64,000 bases of DNA from Medicago truncatula (Eukaryota; Streptophyta; Magnoliopsida; Fabales; Fabaceae), in assembly GCF_003473485.1 (NCBI RefSeq), contig NC_053048.1, positions 47,070,255 to 47,134,254 on the forward strand, in the 5' to 3' direction. The notes beneath the pieces were generated by a model. The model worked only from the letters and a program-made list of their open reading frames with translations, did no database searches and was not told the origin of the DNA. Below, one piece after another: positions 35,575 through 47,932 of this stretch; within the stretch, counting starts at the first letter, position 1; every line of letters starts with the position of its first letter. The position numbers and the translations under genes were made by a program.

Positions 35575-36918
35575 TCATTAGTGCTCTCAATTTATATTTA
35601 TTTGTTAATCACACTATATGGGGGAAAGGTATATAAATAATTTAGATGATAATCATGATTAAGTAAAAAAGAAATATTGACATATACACTATATTTGGTC
35701 ACAATATGATATATACACTATGATATATAGGTCTTATGATTCACGTTGAGCTGATATTTGGTCAATGACACTATATTTGTATAAGCAGCTAGTTACATCA
35801 TTTTTTGGAAAATACACTCCTTTAGGGTGCACATAGAATATTGAGGAAAGGGAGCCTTGCATTTATTTCTGAGATCAATTTCAAAGTTATAATGCAGCAG
35901 TCACAAATGATTTCATCATTTTTTTTTTGAAGGAACAAATCATTTCATCATTAAATATTGAATTCGTGTAAAGTAGCCAAATTCATATGTATATTGATCA
36001 CATTAACTACTTGCATCCAATGAGCTGGCTCTTTGTTTTTACTACTCTGGCTAAATGGAGTTACATCTGATTATTTTTATTTTTTTTACAGTAGGACTTA
36101 CATCTGATTATTCTTTGTAGTTATTTATTTTTTGATACTGAGTTTCATCTGATGTAGTTTTATTTTCAAAATCTACTTTTGTTTATTTATATTTTCTTCT
36201 TATTATTATTGTTGCATTACCTGTGTTAACACTTGACACAACAAGGAATTTTTTTCCCCTGGGGAAAAAGAACAGACCCTTTGCTGTCAATGTCATGACA
36301 TGAAGTATTCTTCATTACAATTCAAATACAAAAAGTTAATTAAATAGTTTCATTAAACAAGGAGATAAGAATGAATGACCATGCATCTAGAGAGCAGGAA
36401 CAATAGCACAAAAGACATCCATTGAATGTCGTTAGATCCTCCCCACTTGGCCATGGCCAGACATATTTTACTCAAGTTCGGTGTAGAATAACACTCCGTT
36501 AATTACAACGTCTATAGTCTATGTAACATAAACATAAACATTCTTTGGATTAGACTTATTTCGATGTCGAATGCGTATCAGTGTCTGACATCAACACAAT
36601 ACCTATTATTATTATATTATTTTTTAAAAAATTTATTTGTATTAATATGTTTGTGTTGTGTCGGGTGTATGTATTTCATAACATACTTATGTTCAAATTA
36701 TTTTATTTTTACAATTATTATCGGTATCATTGTATAATCTTCTATACCTATTTCTGTGTTTCTTAAGGACCGTTGAATTTTATGGCAAGTTTAGATGCTT
36801 AAAAACATCGTACCGTTGATCAAATTAATAGCAAGAAAATGGAGCTACCATAGACAAATTTACCTACTACTAGTGCCACTATGGATTATACAAAAAAAAA
36901 GAAAAAGATTAAGGGCCC

Positions 36919-37038
36919 CACGTGTCACGTGAACAATGGCTCCATTGCCACGTAATAAGCAAACAATTGCGTTTGGTGCTCCTCAAGTAGAATCTCCTCT
37001 AATCTCCTCTCCACCAATCCCCACTTTGCTCCCACGTG
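36919..37038 (+). promoter_or_regulatory. G-box cluster upstream of plant protein 1589 gene
   Basis: Three CACGTG palindromes (36919-36924, 36926-36931 and 37033-37038) and a further ACGT core (ccacgtaa, 36948-36955) lie within 120 bp. They are about 470-590 bp upstream of the start codon at 37506. The first two are only one base apart. G-boxes are bound by bHLH factors such as PIFs and by bZIP factors such as HY5 and ABFs, so light or ABA control is plausible. The regulatory role is inferred. Confidence 0.6.
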
Positions 37039-37505
37039 GGACTTTGGGTCCCACTACAGATGCTTGACATTAATCTATTCATATATTAATTCAAGTGCCC
37101 CTTCTTTATCTTAATCTTTTTTATTTTATTTTATACAATCTCTTACTGTGACACTAACTAATTCTTTTAATTATATATCTTACAACCTATACTATACCTT
37201 ATGCTGAAGCACCTTCCTTGTAAATCCAACCATTCCATTTTCTTTCTTCTTCTTCTTCTTCTTCTGGTTTTCTCTTTTCTTGTCCTTTCTCTTCTCATTC
37301 TTCTATATATATCTTCTCTGCTCTTTCTTTTCCTTCCCATTCAAGCTTTTGTAGCTTCTTTTTTTCACTCCCTTAAATTATCTTACTCTGCACCATATGT
37401 AACATTTATGTTATATCAACTAATTAATTGGATCATTACATATACACAATAACCGCCTTCAAATATACAAAGTTTCATATAGTTTCCATTCTTATATCAA
37501 AGGTC

Positions 37506-38249
37506 ATGGAAGACTCCTCTGCTGCTTATATCCACCTGGTGAGCTTTAATTTAATTTTGATCCCTCTTTAACTCATTTTTTTTTGTCCAAATGTTATTTT
37601 AAATTTTCAATATTATTTCCATTCCTTATGACTATAATTTCTGAAAATCATATGTATATATAATAATAGGTGCACCGTTTGATAGAAGAGTGTATCTTAT
37701 TCAACATGAGCAAAGAAGAGTGCATGGATGCTCTTTCCAAGCATGCAAATATCAAACCGGTTATCACCTCCACTGGTAATCAAAATCACTTGATTTTTCA
37801 CTCTACTTAAGTTTACAAACTCTTGCATAATTTATTTATTAATTAATTAATTTCATCAAATTGTTATATTTGGCACGGACACTTACCAAAGTACTTAATC
37901 ACCTTATTATAGCTAAACAACAACACAACTAGGCCAAATATGCTGAAATGATTATCATGTACCAATTTCCAATACTAAAAATGTCCATAATGTGATCATT
38001 GTTCTATTCTTTTGTTTTATATGCAATTTTTCCTTACACACCTAAATTCAAATGGATAATTGGATGATATGTAAATTAATGAGAAATGTGTGTGCATGTG
38101 GTGGATCATTGTGTGGAGCAGTTTGGAAAGAGTTGGAGAAAGAGAATAAGGAGTTCTTCGAGGCATATTTGAGGAACAGAGCAGAGAGAGCCTCAGAGAC
38201 AGAGATGAGGCAAAGGATACGAAACATGGTTTTGGATTCTTCCAAATAA
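37506..38249 (+). CDS. Plant protein 1589 family (TIGR01589), three exons
   Basis: Exons are 37506-37538, 37670-37775 and 38122-38249, with GT-AG introns, encoding 88 aa. Exon 1 encodes MEDSSAAYIHL. Exon 2 carries VHRLIEECILFNMSKEEC and the HANIKPVITST block. Exon 3 carries VWKELEKENKEFFEAY and ends in a basic helix. These are the conserved core of the small plant-specific family TIGR01589. From memory, Arabidopsis members of this family are reported as shade- or PIF-induced repressors of photosynthetic genes acting on GLK factors; I hold that link loosely. The protein is all-helical, without transmembrane or signal sequence. The 5' leader contains a CTT-rich tract and an upstream frame (37201-37452). 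Confidence 0.88.
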
Positions 38250-40851
38250 CGAGTTTAGAGTATAACATACGCAAATTAAATAAGGTTAGCATAGTTGTTA
38301 TTGTCTCAATTAAATGAAGTTTGAAGAAGAACCTAGTTGCCTATGTATAATAACATGCTTAAATTAACATGATAACATGTGTAATAATAGTGAAAACCGT
38401 GACACGGACAAAACAATATTGGACCAAGGAGCAACATCGTCATATCATTATATGGGTGGCATAAATGGCTTCATTTGATTTGTCACAAGGTAGTATAGAA
38501 AGTTGAATTCAGCACTCTACAGTGACTGCGAGAGTGTGACATGGAATGGAATACATGTGTTATACTAAATAAAATTGTAAAAGCATGTGTGTTAGGCTCG
38601 ATGTACATATAAATAAAAATTTATTTGTTCTTGTTTTGTTTTGTTTTATTTTATTTTATTTCATTTCATGTAATGAAATTGTTCAATTTTTTTTATATCT
38701 ACTCCAATTCGAAGTCCACACTTTTTTTTTAATAATGTTTCAGTTTCCGTGTGTCTAAATAACACAATTGTTGAATATGAGAGACATAAAGTATAAAATA
38801 TAACAATATGTCAAATGAATATTATTCTCATAAGAATTATTTGCATATTTAAGCTAAGAAAATAAGTGGAAAAAAACTCATTCAAGGTGGTACTTCAATT
38901 GACCATGACTGGTGAGCGTTTGAATGAGATAATTTGAGTTTGTTCCAACTAATTAATCTGATGCATTAAGTTGGAATTTAGCTCTTGAAATGCTATAGTT
39001 TTTATGCTCTTGAGATAGATGCTTGTTTTTTATTATAGTTCTATTAACTAATTAGTCTCTGCAATTATACACTTAATACTTTATTTACACAAAAAAGACA
39101 TGAATTAAGGAGATTGAATGAGTAGATGATGAATGGTTGACTTCGTGGCCAAGAAGAAATAGTTAATAGTGAAGTGGTAATGAATAATGATAATCTTGAG
39201 TTCACTCACACTCTAGCAAATTAGCATAATAATGTTAGATGTTTCAAAAATATATATAAATTTTAGTATATTAACAAATATAGTTATTAATTTTTAACAT
39301 GTATTAACATTTTTCTATAAATATGTAAAAATTACAATTGATATTGATAACAGAGCAATGAATAAAATCCAGAGTGAGATAGTGAGATCACACCTAACTT
39401 AGCTTGAAGTTTATCGTTAAAATTTTATCTTCTCTTGGATAACATTTCTCCCAATATGTAAAACATAGATTTGTGCCTCCATATAGGTTTTTGTCTTTAC
39501 TGTGTCTTTGCAGTGGATTTGGTTTACTAATAAAATGTGGGTTCATTGGTGCATATTGGACCATTGCTATTTGGTGGGAATTTTTGTCTTTGCATGGAAT
39601 CAAATCTCTGTCGAGGTCGCATTCGTACTCCTTTATAAGGAAATAATCAAACGTGATTTTGATTATGCCATCAACGATTTGCCGTTCGGGTCACTTCAGC
39701 TTATCACTTATGACCTGAGTTCATTTATTCATACTTTTTTTTCACGTTTAAACATAACATATAATTTGTGCTATGGGAATGGGACCGGGAAAAAGTTGCG
39801 TCCTTTTTGCTCTTATCTTCAACATTGCTGGAATCAATTCACGAAACCAAAAATTAACAACGCAAGCATCTTGGACTTGTGTTTAGAATGATTAATTAAA
39901 AAGAAATGCTAGCAACGTGATTTTATGGTATTCACATGACATTTTATCACACATTTTTAATATATTCGTTAAAATTCTTATAGGATCCACCAAATTTATA
40001 TGGTATTCACATGATTTTATGAGATCCGTGTGAATTTTAACTCATCTAAACGAGTGTTTTGAAAAGTCTATGTTAAAATGTGTCTTGCTAATTTTGCTCA
40101 TAATTAAAACTTAGGACAAAAATTAGTGGATTAAAATAAAAGGACGAAAAATGTTAACCGGAATTAAGTAAGGGTACAAATTTCTGCCAAAAAAAAAAAA
40201 GTAAGGGTACAAATGTCGTAATTTTTCCATAAAAAATACACATTCATGACATTTGAATTTATTTGGATGAAATTTATCATTCTATCAAAAAACAATCTTA
40301 GTTGTCTCTCTAAGAGATTTGTTTTTGCTGTAAATAATGTAACTATGGTAGTAATTTAAATTTGGCTCCTTATCCTGACCACATTTGGCTCTAGAGAGAT
40401 CTCAATCATTAAGCATCTCTTTAGTAGCCCATAATGTGATGGTTAAACGATCATAATCAAAATAACATGCATATCTATCTTTGGATACACAAACATCAAA
40501 CATGGCATCATATATTCTAACTTCATTAATTATATGTAAGTCATGATCTATATGTGAATTATTTCTATCTCTCTATATATTCCCCATAATAATTAATCGA
40601 AACATATTATTCACATAACAACTCAATCACAACCCAATTATATAATTTGGAATCATAACTTCCATGAGTTTGACCACTCGGTGATTAACAAACTCTAACT
40701 TTGACAAATAATTTTAAATTGAGTTAAATATATTTTTCGTCTACATAAATATTTCAACTTTTCATTTTAGTATGTCTAAAAATTTTCTTCAACTTTTAAT
40801 CCTTTAAAAGTTTCTTGTCCGCACTTCTTTTCTTCTTCGTCATCTTCTTCT

Positions 40852-40891
<40 letters not shown>

Positions 40892-41979
40892 AATTTATCC
40901 ACACTTAAAAGTAAGATCACTTATACCATTCAAATTTTTAAATGAGTTTTTTAAGAAAATTCTAAAATATTATATCAATCCTTCTAAAAAAAATTTAGAA
41001 TTTTTCTATCAATATGAATTTTTAAGCGCAAAAAATATAAAAATTCATAACTAACTCATTCTTTGTTAAAAAAAAATCTAATTTATTTTGGGAGATATTT
41101 TTATAACATTTTAAATATGATTGCGAAAAATAATTTAAAATTTTAAACAATACACATAAAGTGATAAGCAAATATCAAAACTGACGATTATATTTCTTTT
41201 GAAGATTAAAAATCGAAGAAATATTTTATGAGAATTATTATTTAAAATAAAAATTTGGAATATTTGTATTGACTAAAATTTTATGGTGATTGAGAATGCT
41301 AAAAATTTGCAATTAAATTTCCAGTACCAAAACCGACAATGAGTTTGTGCACGTGGTAAGAGACTTAAGTTGCCTTTCACCAAAAAAAAAAAATTGATTC
41401 TTGACTCATGTGTATTAAAGAGATAAATTATATTTGTATATTTATTTTATAATAATTTTATCTCTCATATTCATGTTATGTTCTTACTCATCTCTTTCTT
41501 CTTATCTCTATTGTTTTTTACCAATAAAAAAAGAGAAAAAATAGACTGTCACAAAAGTTGTCACTAAATAATTGTACAAATATCATTCATTACTTTATCC
41601 AAAAAGATTAGTTGACAAGAGAAAACATATTTTGTGTGTGCCACACATTTTTCAATCAAGATTAATCACGAGGGTAAAGGGGGAGCAAAGAATGTTGATG
41701 AACAAATGAGATAATTACCATGAAAAAGGTATATACCTATTCAAGAGCGCTGAAATGAGATGACACAAGATTTGAAAATTCCGTCTTTATACGTAGATAA
41801 TATATACGGCAGTTCAAAAAAAAAAAAAAAGGCATATTACCTTGGGAAATGCAAGATCTGAAGGGGGTCACAGTAGGAGCATTTTAGTTTCCATAGAGCC
41901 TATGGTATACTACCACCCCCCTCATTTTGGTTACCCTCTTCTTCATTTTCTTCAACACACTCACTCAATCTCACTCACC
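38250..41979. other. Intergenic, no gene supported
   Basis: The 3' UTR of the 1589 gene probably occupies the first few hundred bases. A pentanucleotide-like tract (ttttg/tttta repeats) lies at 38633-38665 and a run of about 35 T at 40853-40887. A 129-aa frame at 39502-39891 has no recognisable domain or supporting context. The 5' flank of SG1 occupies the right end. Confidence 0.4.
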
Positions 41980-43035
41980 ATGAATTCCATACCCAACCTC
42001 CGTCACTCCAACCTCTCACTCAATCACAACCGTCCATCTTTTCCCTTATCACCCTCCCTCTCCTTCCGTTCCCATCCACCACCACAATTCCTCCCTCCAT
42101 CCTCCTTTAAGCTTCCACCAATCAAATCCTCATCTTCCCAAAACGACCCTGCCTTCCAAAAACCCCAAAATAACCCTACTCCACCAAACCCTTTCCAAAC
42201 CCTAACCTCTCTCTTCTCCCCCGTTGTTGAAACCACATGCATCGTTATCGCCGCTACCGCTTTCTTCTTCATGCGCTTCCATCACACTCCCGTCATCGCC
42301 GCAACTCTCTCCCCTCCGACCACTGTAACGGAAAATGCTACGATGGAGGAAGATGCTGAAAAGGTAATTCAAGAGAAATTGACTGAAAATCCAAATGATG
42401 CTGAAGCTCTACGTGCTCTAATGGAGGTGAAAATCAAAGCAAGGGAAATTGATGAAGCTATTGGTGTTATAGACCGTTTGATTGAAATTGAACCTGAAGA
42501 AATGGAGTGGCGGTTGTTGAAGGCGAATATGTATATCTACAACGACGACCATGAATCTGCTAAGAAATTGTTTGAAGAGATTTTGAAGAAAGATCCACTT
42601 CGAGTTGAAGCTTTTCATGGACTTGTAATGGCGAGTTCTGAATCGAATGAACAATCGGATGAACCTTTGAAAGGATTGTTGAAGAGAGTTGAAAAAGCAA
42701 TGGAGTTGTGCAAGAAACAGAAGAAGGTTTCGGATGTTAGGGATTTTAGGTTATTGGTTGCTCAGATTAAGGTGATGGAAGGGAATTTTTCAGAGGCGCT
42801 TAAAGCTTATCAGGATTTGGTGAAAGAAGAACCTAGAGATTTTAGGCCTTATCTGTGTCAGGGTATTATATATACATTGCTTAGAAAGAAAGATGAAGCC
42901 GAGAAGCAATTCGATCAGTTCCGAAAGCTTGTCCCGAAGAATCATCCTTATAAAGAGTATTTTGATGATAACATGAATGGTACAAATTTTTTCCCGCAGA
43001 AATTCGAGAGGGAAGAAGCTGGTGCTAGGAGTTGA
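41980..43035 (+). CDS. SG1: SLOW GREEN 1-like TPR protein, chloroplastic
   Basis: This is a single-exon gene. I place the start at 41980 (MNSIPNLRHS, 351 aa) rather than the upstream in-frame ATG at 41842. From 41980 the protein begins with a typical Ser/Pro-rich transit peptide, and the extra 46 residues look like leader sequence. Residues about 82-99 form a hydrophobic segment (TCIVIAATAFFFM). Residues about 120-330 are helical TPR repeats with NPNDAEALRAL, DPLRVEAFHGL and EPRDFRPYLCQG as characteristic turns. The C-terminus is NPYKEYF-like (HPYKEYFDDN). SG1 is needed for chloroplast development and early greening in Arabidopsis. Assignment rests on overall layout and these motifs. Confidence 0.85.
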   Translation: MNSIPNLRHSNLSLNHNRPSFPLSPSLSFRSHPPPQFLPPSSFKLPPIKSSSSQNDPAFQKPQNNPTPPNPFQTLTSLFSPVVETTCIVIAATAFFFMRFHHTPVIAATLSPPTTVTENATMEEDAEKVIQEKLTENPNDAEALRALMEVKIKAREIDEAIGVIDRLIEIEPEEMEWRLLKANMYIYNDDHESAKKLFEEILKKDPLRVEAFHGLVMASSESNEQSDEPLKGLLKRVEKAMELCKKQKKVSDVRDFRLLVAQIKVMEGNFSEALKAYQDLVKEEPRDFRPYLCQGIIYTLLRKKDEAEKQFDQFRKLVPKNHPYKEYFDDNMNGTNFFPQKFEREEAGARS

Positions 43036-44520
43036 GATTGAGCAGAAGATTCTACTGAGAGGTCCTTATATGAGTTTTTGTCGATTTACTTTTGGTGCTC
43101 TATGGTTTTAGTTGAATGCTTTTTTGGATAGTAATCAATGTGTTGTTGTAGGTGATTAGTTTAGTTGTTTATTTTAGCAATGGTTGTTTAAAATTATTGC
43201 TGGATGGTTTTATTGTGGATATATATAGAACTAGCTTTGATGAACTTCTATAATAACAACCGTGGATAAAGAAATATTGAAAGAATCTTTCCATAACTAT
43301 GAGTTTTTTCTATGTAGTCAGTTGCTGCTGCTGTCGCGTCATAGCTTAGCGGCACCTATGCTTTATGCTAAAGCCTATTGTGTTGCGGGTTTGAGGAGCT
43401 TCTGTAGCGCCGCAAATTTTGGCCTCTATGTTGAAGCTCTTGTGAGAACTCGAAATTGACCCCAACCAGGGGCGGATCAATAGTTTAGCTATACATAACT
43501 AGTTTTTCGCACATACATCGAATGTATATAGTGGTGCAGTAGTAAGATTGAATTTCTGACCCAGAGGTTCTGAGATCAATCCAGATATGTGCCATTTTTT
43601 TTGTTTCCGGTGTATTACTTTTGAATAAAAGTGCAACAGGCAGGGTTTGAACCTCGTACTTGTGTTAAAATGAAAGGTTCACATACCACTACACCAACAT
43701 ACAAACTTTGTTATTTATATAAAATGTAATAATTATAGTTGGCCCCTTCAAAATACCGGTCAAGCTCTGCCACTGCTCCCGACTTATGGTTATTCCTGCT
43801 GTTTTTTGGACTTTTTTGTCTTTTCATCCTAAGTTCTAAATGTCAATGTAACGGGGCTTTATGGTCGTCTCATTTCTTCTCCTCCGAAACTGCTTCATTT
43901 CTTCCCTAAACCAGGGTTTTGTCTCCCCTCCTCTTTGTTTGACTCTCCAGCAGCCCGTTGGGAGACTCTCTGGCGCCATTGTATCTATTCTAAATGCTTA
44001 GATGAGCTGTTTTAGCCTTGGAGGCTAAAACTAATTTGCTTTATATTGTGCAGTGTTGTCAAATAGCGGCGCTATAGCGTAGCGGACTTTGATGAATCTG
44101 CTATGAGAATTACAATGCTATCATAGTTTGTTTATTAGGGCAAATATCAGCCGCTTTTCTAGTTTCTGCTAGCTGTTGTAGTGGCAATAGCAGAAAAAAT
44201 AGAGTTTTATGATTTTTCAAAGTTAAAAAAAAAAACAAAAAAACTGAAGAATCTGCATGTGTGCCAAATATGAGCTGTTTTTACAATAGAAAAACTGAAG
44301 TGTCACTGAGTATTACTCCTATATTCAGCATAATGTGGAAATCTTTCAATACATAAGCTATGCTTTGCCTCGATTCCCTTTTTTATTTGCAAGAAGTGGA
44401 CCTTTTTTTTATATATGATTGACCTATTTCAATTGTTATACGGCTTCTGCTATTTCGCACAGTAAATTTTTGGCTTTCTCTATTTTCCGCGAGAGTTAGG
44501 ATCCGTTGACACCAGGTGTC
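43036..44520. other. Intergenic with dispersed repeat debris
   Basis: The first 200 bp are the probable SG1 3' UTR. Near 43465-43760 there is sequence of the type aggggcggatcaatag ... gtgcaacaggcagggtttga, and near 44055-44190 aatagcggcgctatagcgta. Both look like high-copy plant repeats, but no element borders or domains can be drawn. Confidence 0.4.
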
Positions 44521-44526
44521 AATGAA

Positions 44527-45622
44527 TTCGTTGACACCAAATCTCAACCGTTCAATCTAATTAATCTAATGGTTGAGAATATGGAAACTAAAGATTTAAA
44601 TGTGTGTGTATCATGTGTGTATCATGTGATAATAATTTGTTGTTTTAATTAATCCCTGAAATTACTCCAACAAAAACAAAACGCTTAATCCCTGACCGTC
44701 TTCCCTGTCAGTATATTGTTATTGAGCGCACAAGAATAAAGAATGAAGTGTCCCCATGAGCTTAGCTCATTTGGTAAGGGATAATGCACAATATGTGCAG
44801 GGGCCGGGGTTCGAACCCCGGACACCCCACTTATTCATCTTTAAGGTGAATTTCTCTAGCCTAGTTGACCAAAAAAAAAAAAAAAGAATGAAGTAAGGAC
44901 CACAACATTAAGCCTTTGAAACTTAATTTAGTCCCTAATTGAATTTCAATTGAAATTTTGTTTCTTGACCCTACATAGGGGGATTTTTGTCACCATGTAT
45001 TGCAGTTTCTTGCAAAGGGCAATAAAAGTCAATCTGAAGCAGCATGCTCCCACATATGTATACTGAAATAAATCCCACAAGACATGGTGTAAGCTATTGG
45101 AATTAGAAAGCAAAAAAAATTTGTATTTCCCTATCACGTGTATCCACCAACAACAACAATTCATATTATTTTGTAGACATAATCAATTGAACAATCCGTT
45201 GATGAAAAAATTATGATATGAGATGGGATTCCACTATTTTGATTCAATGAATTAATTTATTTAAGTTTTATCGGTGACGATGAGAACTGATCATGGATGA
45301 AAAATGGATCAAAATAATGTGTGGAATTGATTTGTAATTGCAAAAGTAAATTAGGTTAAGCATATTTCTACTTTAATCTTTGTTTGAATTCATCTACGCC
45401 ACTAATTGAATAGTGTGGGCTTTTAATTTCTAGGAGTGTCACATTAGATTGATGAAGGAGATGACAGTGCAGGTATACACAATGGAGAAGGAGATGATAC
45501 ACTGATATTGTAGATAGAACGATAGAATGAAGAGGGTGAGGGTTCACGTGCACACTTTAAATGAGTTAATGAGAGCCTTTAGATTAAATAAAATTGATGG
45601 TTGAGATTCGGTGTCAACGAAA
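44527..45622. mobile_element. TIR element hosting a SINE
   Basis: The left end (attcgttgacaccaaatctc followed by aaccgttcaat and taatctaa) and the right end (ttagattaaa, gatggttgag, attcggtgtcaacgaa) are inverted over about 45 bp. A second gttgacacc lies just outside on the left, in a small palindrome (ttgacaccaggtgtcaa, 44506-44522). The superfamily is unclear because I cannot define a target duplication. No transposase frame is present. Confidence 0.65.
44738..44894 (+). mobile_element. tRNA-derived SINE with 12-bp target duplication
   Basis: The SINE body spans 44750-44882. An RNA polymerase III box A (tagctcatttgg, 44763-44774) and box B (ggttcgaaccc, 44808-44818) are followed by a short unrelated tail and a poly(A) run of 12 or more. 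The target duplication aaagaatgaagt is identical at 44738-44749 and 44883-44894, so insertion is fairly recent. Fragments of the same family lie at 6325-6408 and 10905-10955. It inserted into the TIR element 44527-45622. Confidence 0.88.
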
Positions 45623-45975
45623 TTGATAATAATTGGGTTTGAAAATTGATAATAATGAATTATAATTATTAGTTATATTAATACAGCATTAATTTTGTGT
45701 ATTCTGCTATTATTCTTCAATTTTTGAGCTTTTACATGTGTATCATATACATTGCCTTTCTTGTTTCTTGATGTAGTGGCTGAAGTGCTACCTGCTATAC
45801 TGCTATAGTAGTAGTACTTTGGCAGTCGGCCACTAACCAAGACTGACTACATAAAGTTTGTTAAATAAAATCTTTTTGTGCATTTTGATGGATAGAGGCT
45901 ATTTTGATGCTAAAAAATCAAACTATGCATTGTTTCTGAATTTCTGTCTTTAATATTATAAGGTTTCTGTAAGTT

Positions 45976-46150
45976 AAATCCCCCAAAGTTGGCCATTGTC
46001 AAAATTTACAAAAGCATAATGTGTAGCTAAGGATACGCCATGGTAAGGAAATATAAGCCAAATCCCCCAAAGTTGGCCATTGTCAAACTTTCTAAAATGT
46101 TCTGTTAAAAACCATAATGTCTAGCTAAGGACAAGCCATGGTAAATACTC
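45976..46150. repeat. Tandem duplication, unit about 85 bp
   Basis: The string aaatcccccaaagttggcca followed by ttgtcaaa occurs at about 45977 and again at about 46061. Each copy is followed by cataatg(t)...agctaagga and gccatggtaa. The second copy has a short internal insertion. No gene overlaps it. Confidence 0.75.
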
Positions 46151-47502
46151 AACATTCAAAATAAGTTATCGAACGTCTACCAATTTTGCAAGATAAAGCC
46201 GTCATTTATAAAAGAAAATGCACAAACGGTGTTTGCTTCATTTATTTACCCTCTATTTAATCTTTATTTTATTTATGAGAGAGATAAACCCATATGATAA
46301 ATTAATGAGATCCGTTTTAATAAGTAGATCTCTGTAACATGTCTCATTAATCTTCCACGTTTGTCTATCTCTCTCACAAATGAACCATGAACAATAAATG
46401 GATGTTGATACGTTGAGCAAATCAACACTCACAAACAATATCACTTCTTCCACAATGCACTCTTATTAGTTTTGTTTTGTTTTACTCAGAAAACCATCAA
46501 ATTAGTCCTTACTCTGTAAGTCGCTCTCAAACACGTCTCCAACTCTGTTAACATCTAAGTAAATCACACTCTCATTTTCTAAGAGATACTTTAGCTCTGC
46601 TACTTTTCCCTCCTATATAAAACATACACAATCTCTTTTCCTCTTATGCAAATTATACTATAAGGATTACATTTTTCAACCTTAAGAGATGCTTGAATTA
46701 CACTCTCACTCTTCTTATAAATTTCACACTTACCTCCCTTGAACTATATATTCTACTTTTCACGCATTCAACCAAGTACTATCGATTTGATTTTTGTAAA
46801 CGAGATGTCAACTTTGATGAATGATTCCGCTCAAAAAAACTTCGATGAATGATTCAAATTGCTACTAACGCATTAAATTTTCTATAGTAATATAAATTTT
46901 GTTTGTTGAATAATTTTTCATATTTATGATAGAAAAATGAGGTGTATGTGGTTCAAACTCCAAGTCATACATATATCATGCAATATCTCTATGAACTAAG
47001 TTATACTCATGATGACATTTAAATCTGAAATATTGATCGCGTTTATTTTTTAATATATAAGAACATTATTTTTGTTTATAGTTCATCAACAAAATACGAA
47101 TTTGAAATTTTGTTTTATTTTTGTTTGTTTTTGTTTTAAGATAATATTGTTGTTTTTATTTACGACCAAAAAAATGTAACATTATTGTTGTTATTTTACC
47201 TGTTGGAGGATCTAACATCAAGAATTCACACTTCCTTTGAATTTTCAACTTGAAAGCAAACTTGATAAGTTAGTTACAAAGTAGTTCTTTTTTAACCATA
47301 TCATCTTTATTGTTTGAGACTTGCTTTACAAGCCTCCTAAATTTTTTAATCTATTGGAACATATCTTCCCATTGACGTTTTTTTTTTCTTTCTTCCTTAC
47401 AATCCATATCAGAATGTAATTTCCAATATGTATTTTCATTGATTTTAACACAATGAAGGGGGGGCCTCTTCAGCAGTTTTTCTATTGTTTTATAAGTTTT
47501 TC
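46151..47502. other. Intergenic, no gene supported
   Basis: No recognisable gene or element borders. There is a short frame at 46253-46453 (minus) without domain resemblance. The right end leads into the snoRNA promoter. Confidence 0.4.
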
Positions 47503-47503
47503 A

Positions 47504-47658
47504 AGCCCAACAGGTTGGGTCTAAAGCCCATCAATTAAGCTTCCGTTTCAATGGGCTATAGGGCAAATTAAAGCCAAGAAAGAAAGAGTATTGGAGCATG
47601 ATAGCTATAAATACAAGGCATTGCAACCTCTGTCTCCTCACATCGCCGATTAGGGTTT
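47504..47658 (+). promoter_or_regulatory. Site II / telo-box promoter of snoRNA genes
   Basis: Three site II elements (AGCCCA at 47504-47509 and 47525-47530, TGGGCT at 47552-47557) lie upstream of a TATA sequence (ctataaata, 47605-47613). A telo-box (AGGGTTT, 47652-47658) follows about 40 bp after the TATA, near the expected transcript start. This combination is typical of plant ribosomal-protein and snoRNA gene promoters. The snoRNA at 47763 begins about 105 bp further on. Confidence 0.75.
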
Positions 47659-47762
47659 CAAGCTACCTCTCATGGCAGAACGACAATTACTTTCATATAT
47701 TTTTGTTTTTATGGTTTGGCTCAACAGATTCTTTTTTATTTATATCTTTTCTTGTTTGATTT

Positions 47763-47838
47763 GGCATATGATGAAGAAATCTTATCCTACACACCGAATT
47801 CACCGTGTGGAATACAACTCCGCTTATTATCTGATGCC
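47763..47838 (+). ncRNA. Box C/D snoRNA with 25S rRNA guides
   Basis: It has terminal stem GGCA/TGCC (47763-47766 with 47835-47838), box C ATGATGA (47768-47774) and box D CTGA (47831-47834), 76 nt in all. The guide upstream of box D contains ctccgcttatt. This is exactly complementary to the AATAAGCGGAG stretch near the 5' end of plant 25S rRNA, with the fifth base before box D facing the U of AAUAAG. A second guide, cttatcctacac (47781-47792), precedes a box-D'-like ccga. It matches a GTGTAGGATAAG stretch that I recall from plant 25S rRNA, less certainly. Expected role: 2'-O-methylation of 25S rRNA in the nucleolus. An overlapping frame from 47672 is not considered coding. Confidence 0.85.
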
Positions 47839-47932
47839 TTTCTTCAAAATTGTTTTCATCGTTTTGATATTTTTAACTCTTTTCTTTTGTTTGAATAGTT
47901 TGTTAGATTTTAATTTGATTTGAGATGTGTGT

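Noticed and set aside
37201-37452. Leucine-rich 83-aa frame resembling a signal peptide
   Set aside because: It is driven by a CTT-rich leader upstream of the plant protein 1589 gene; it is more likely an upstream frame or UTR than a secreted peptide.
39502-39891. 129-aa frame with many aromatic residues
   Set aside because: No recognisable motif, no promoter or splice context; treated as chance.
40815-41054. 79-aa frame with a polyphenylalanine run
   Set aside because: It is the translation of a poly(T) tract.
47672-47923. 83-aa frame starting MAERQLL after a telo-box leader
   Set aside because: It runs through a complete box C/D snoRNA and has no homology-like features; the promoter is better explained by the snoRNAs.
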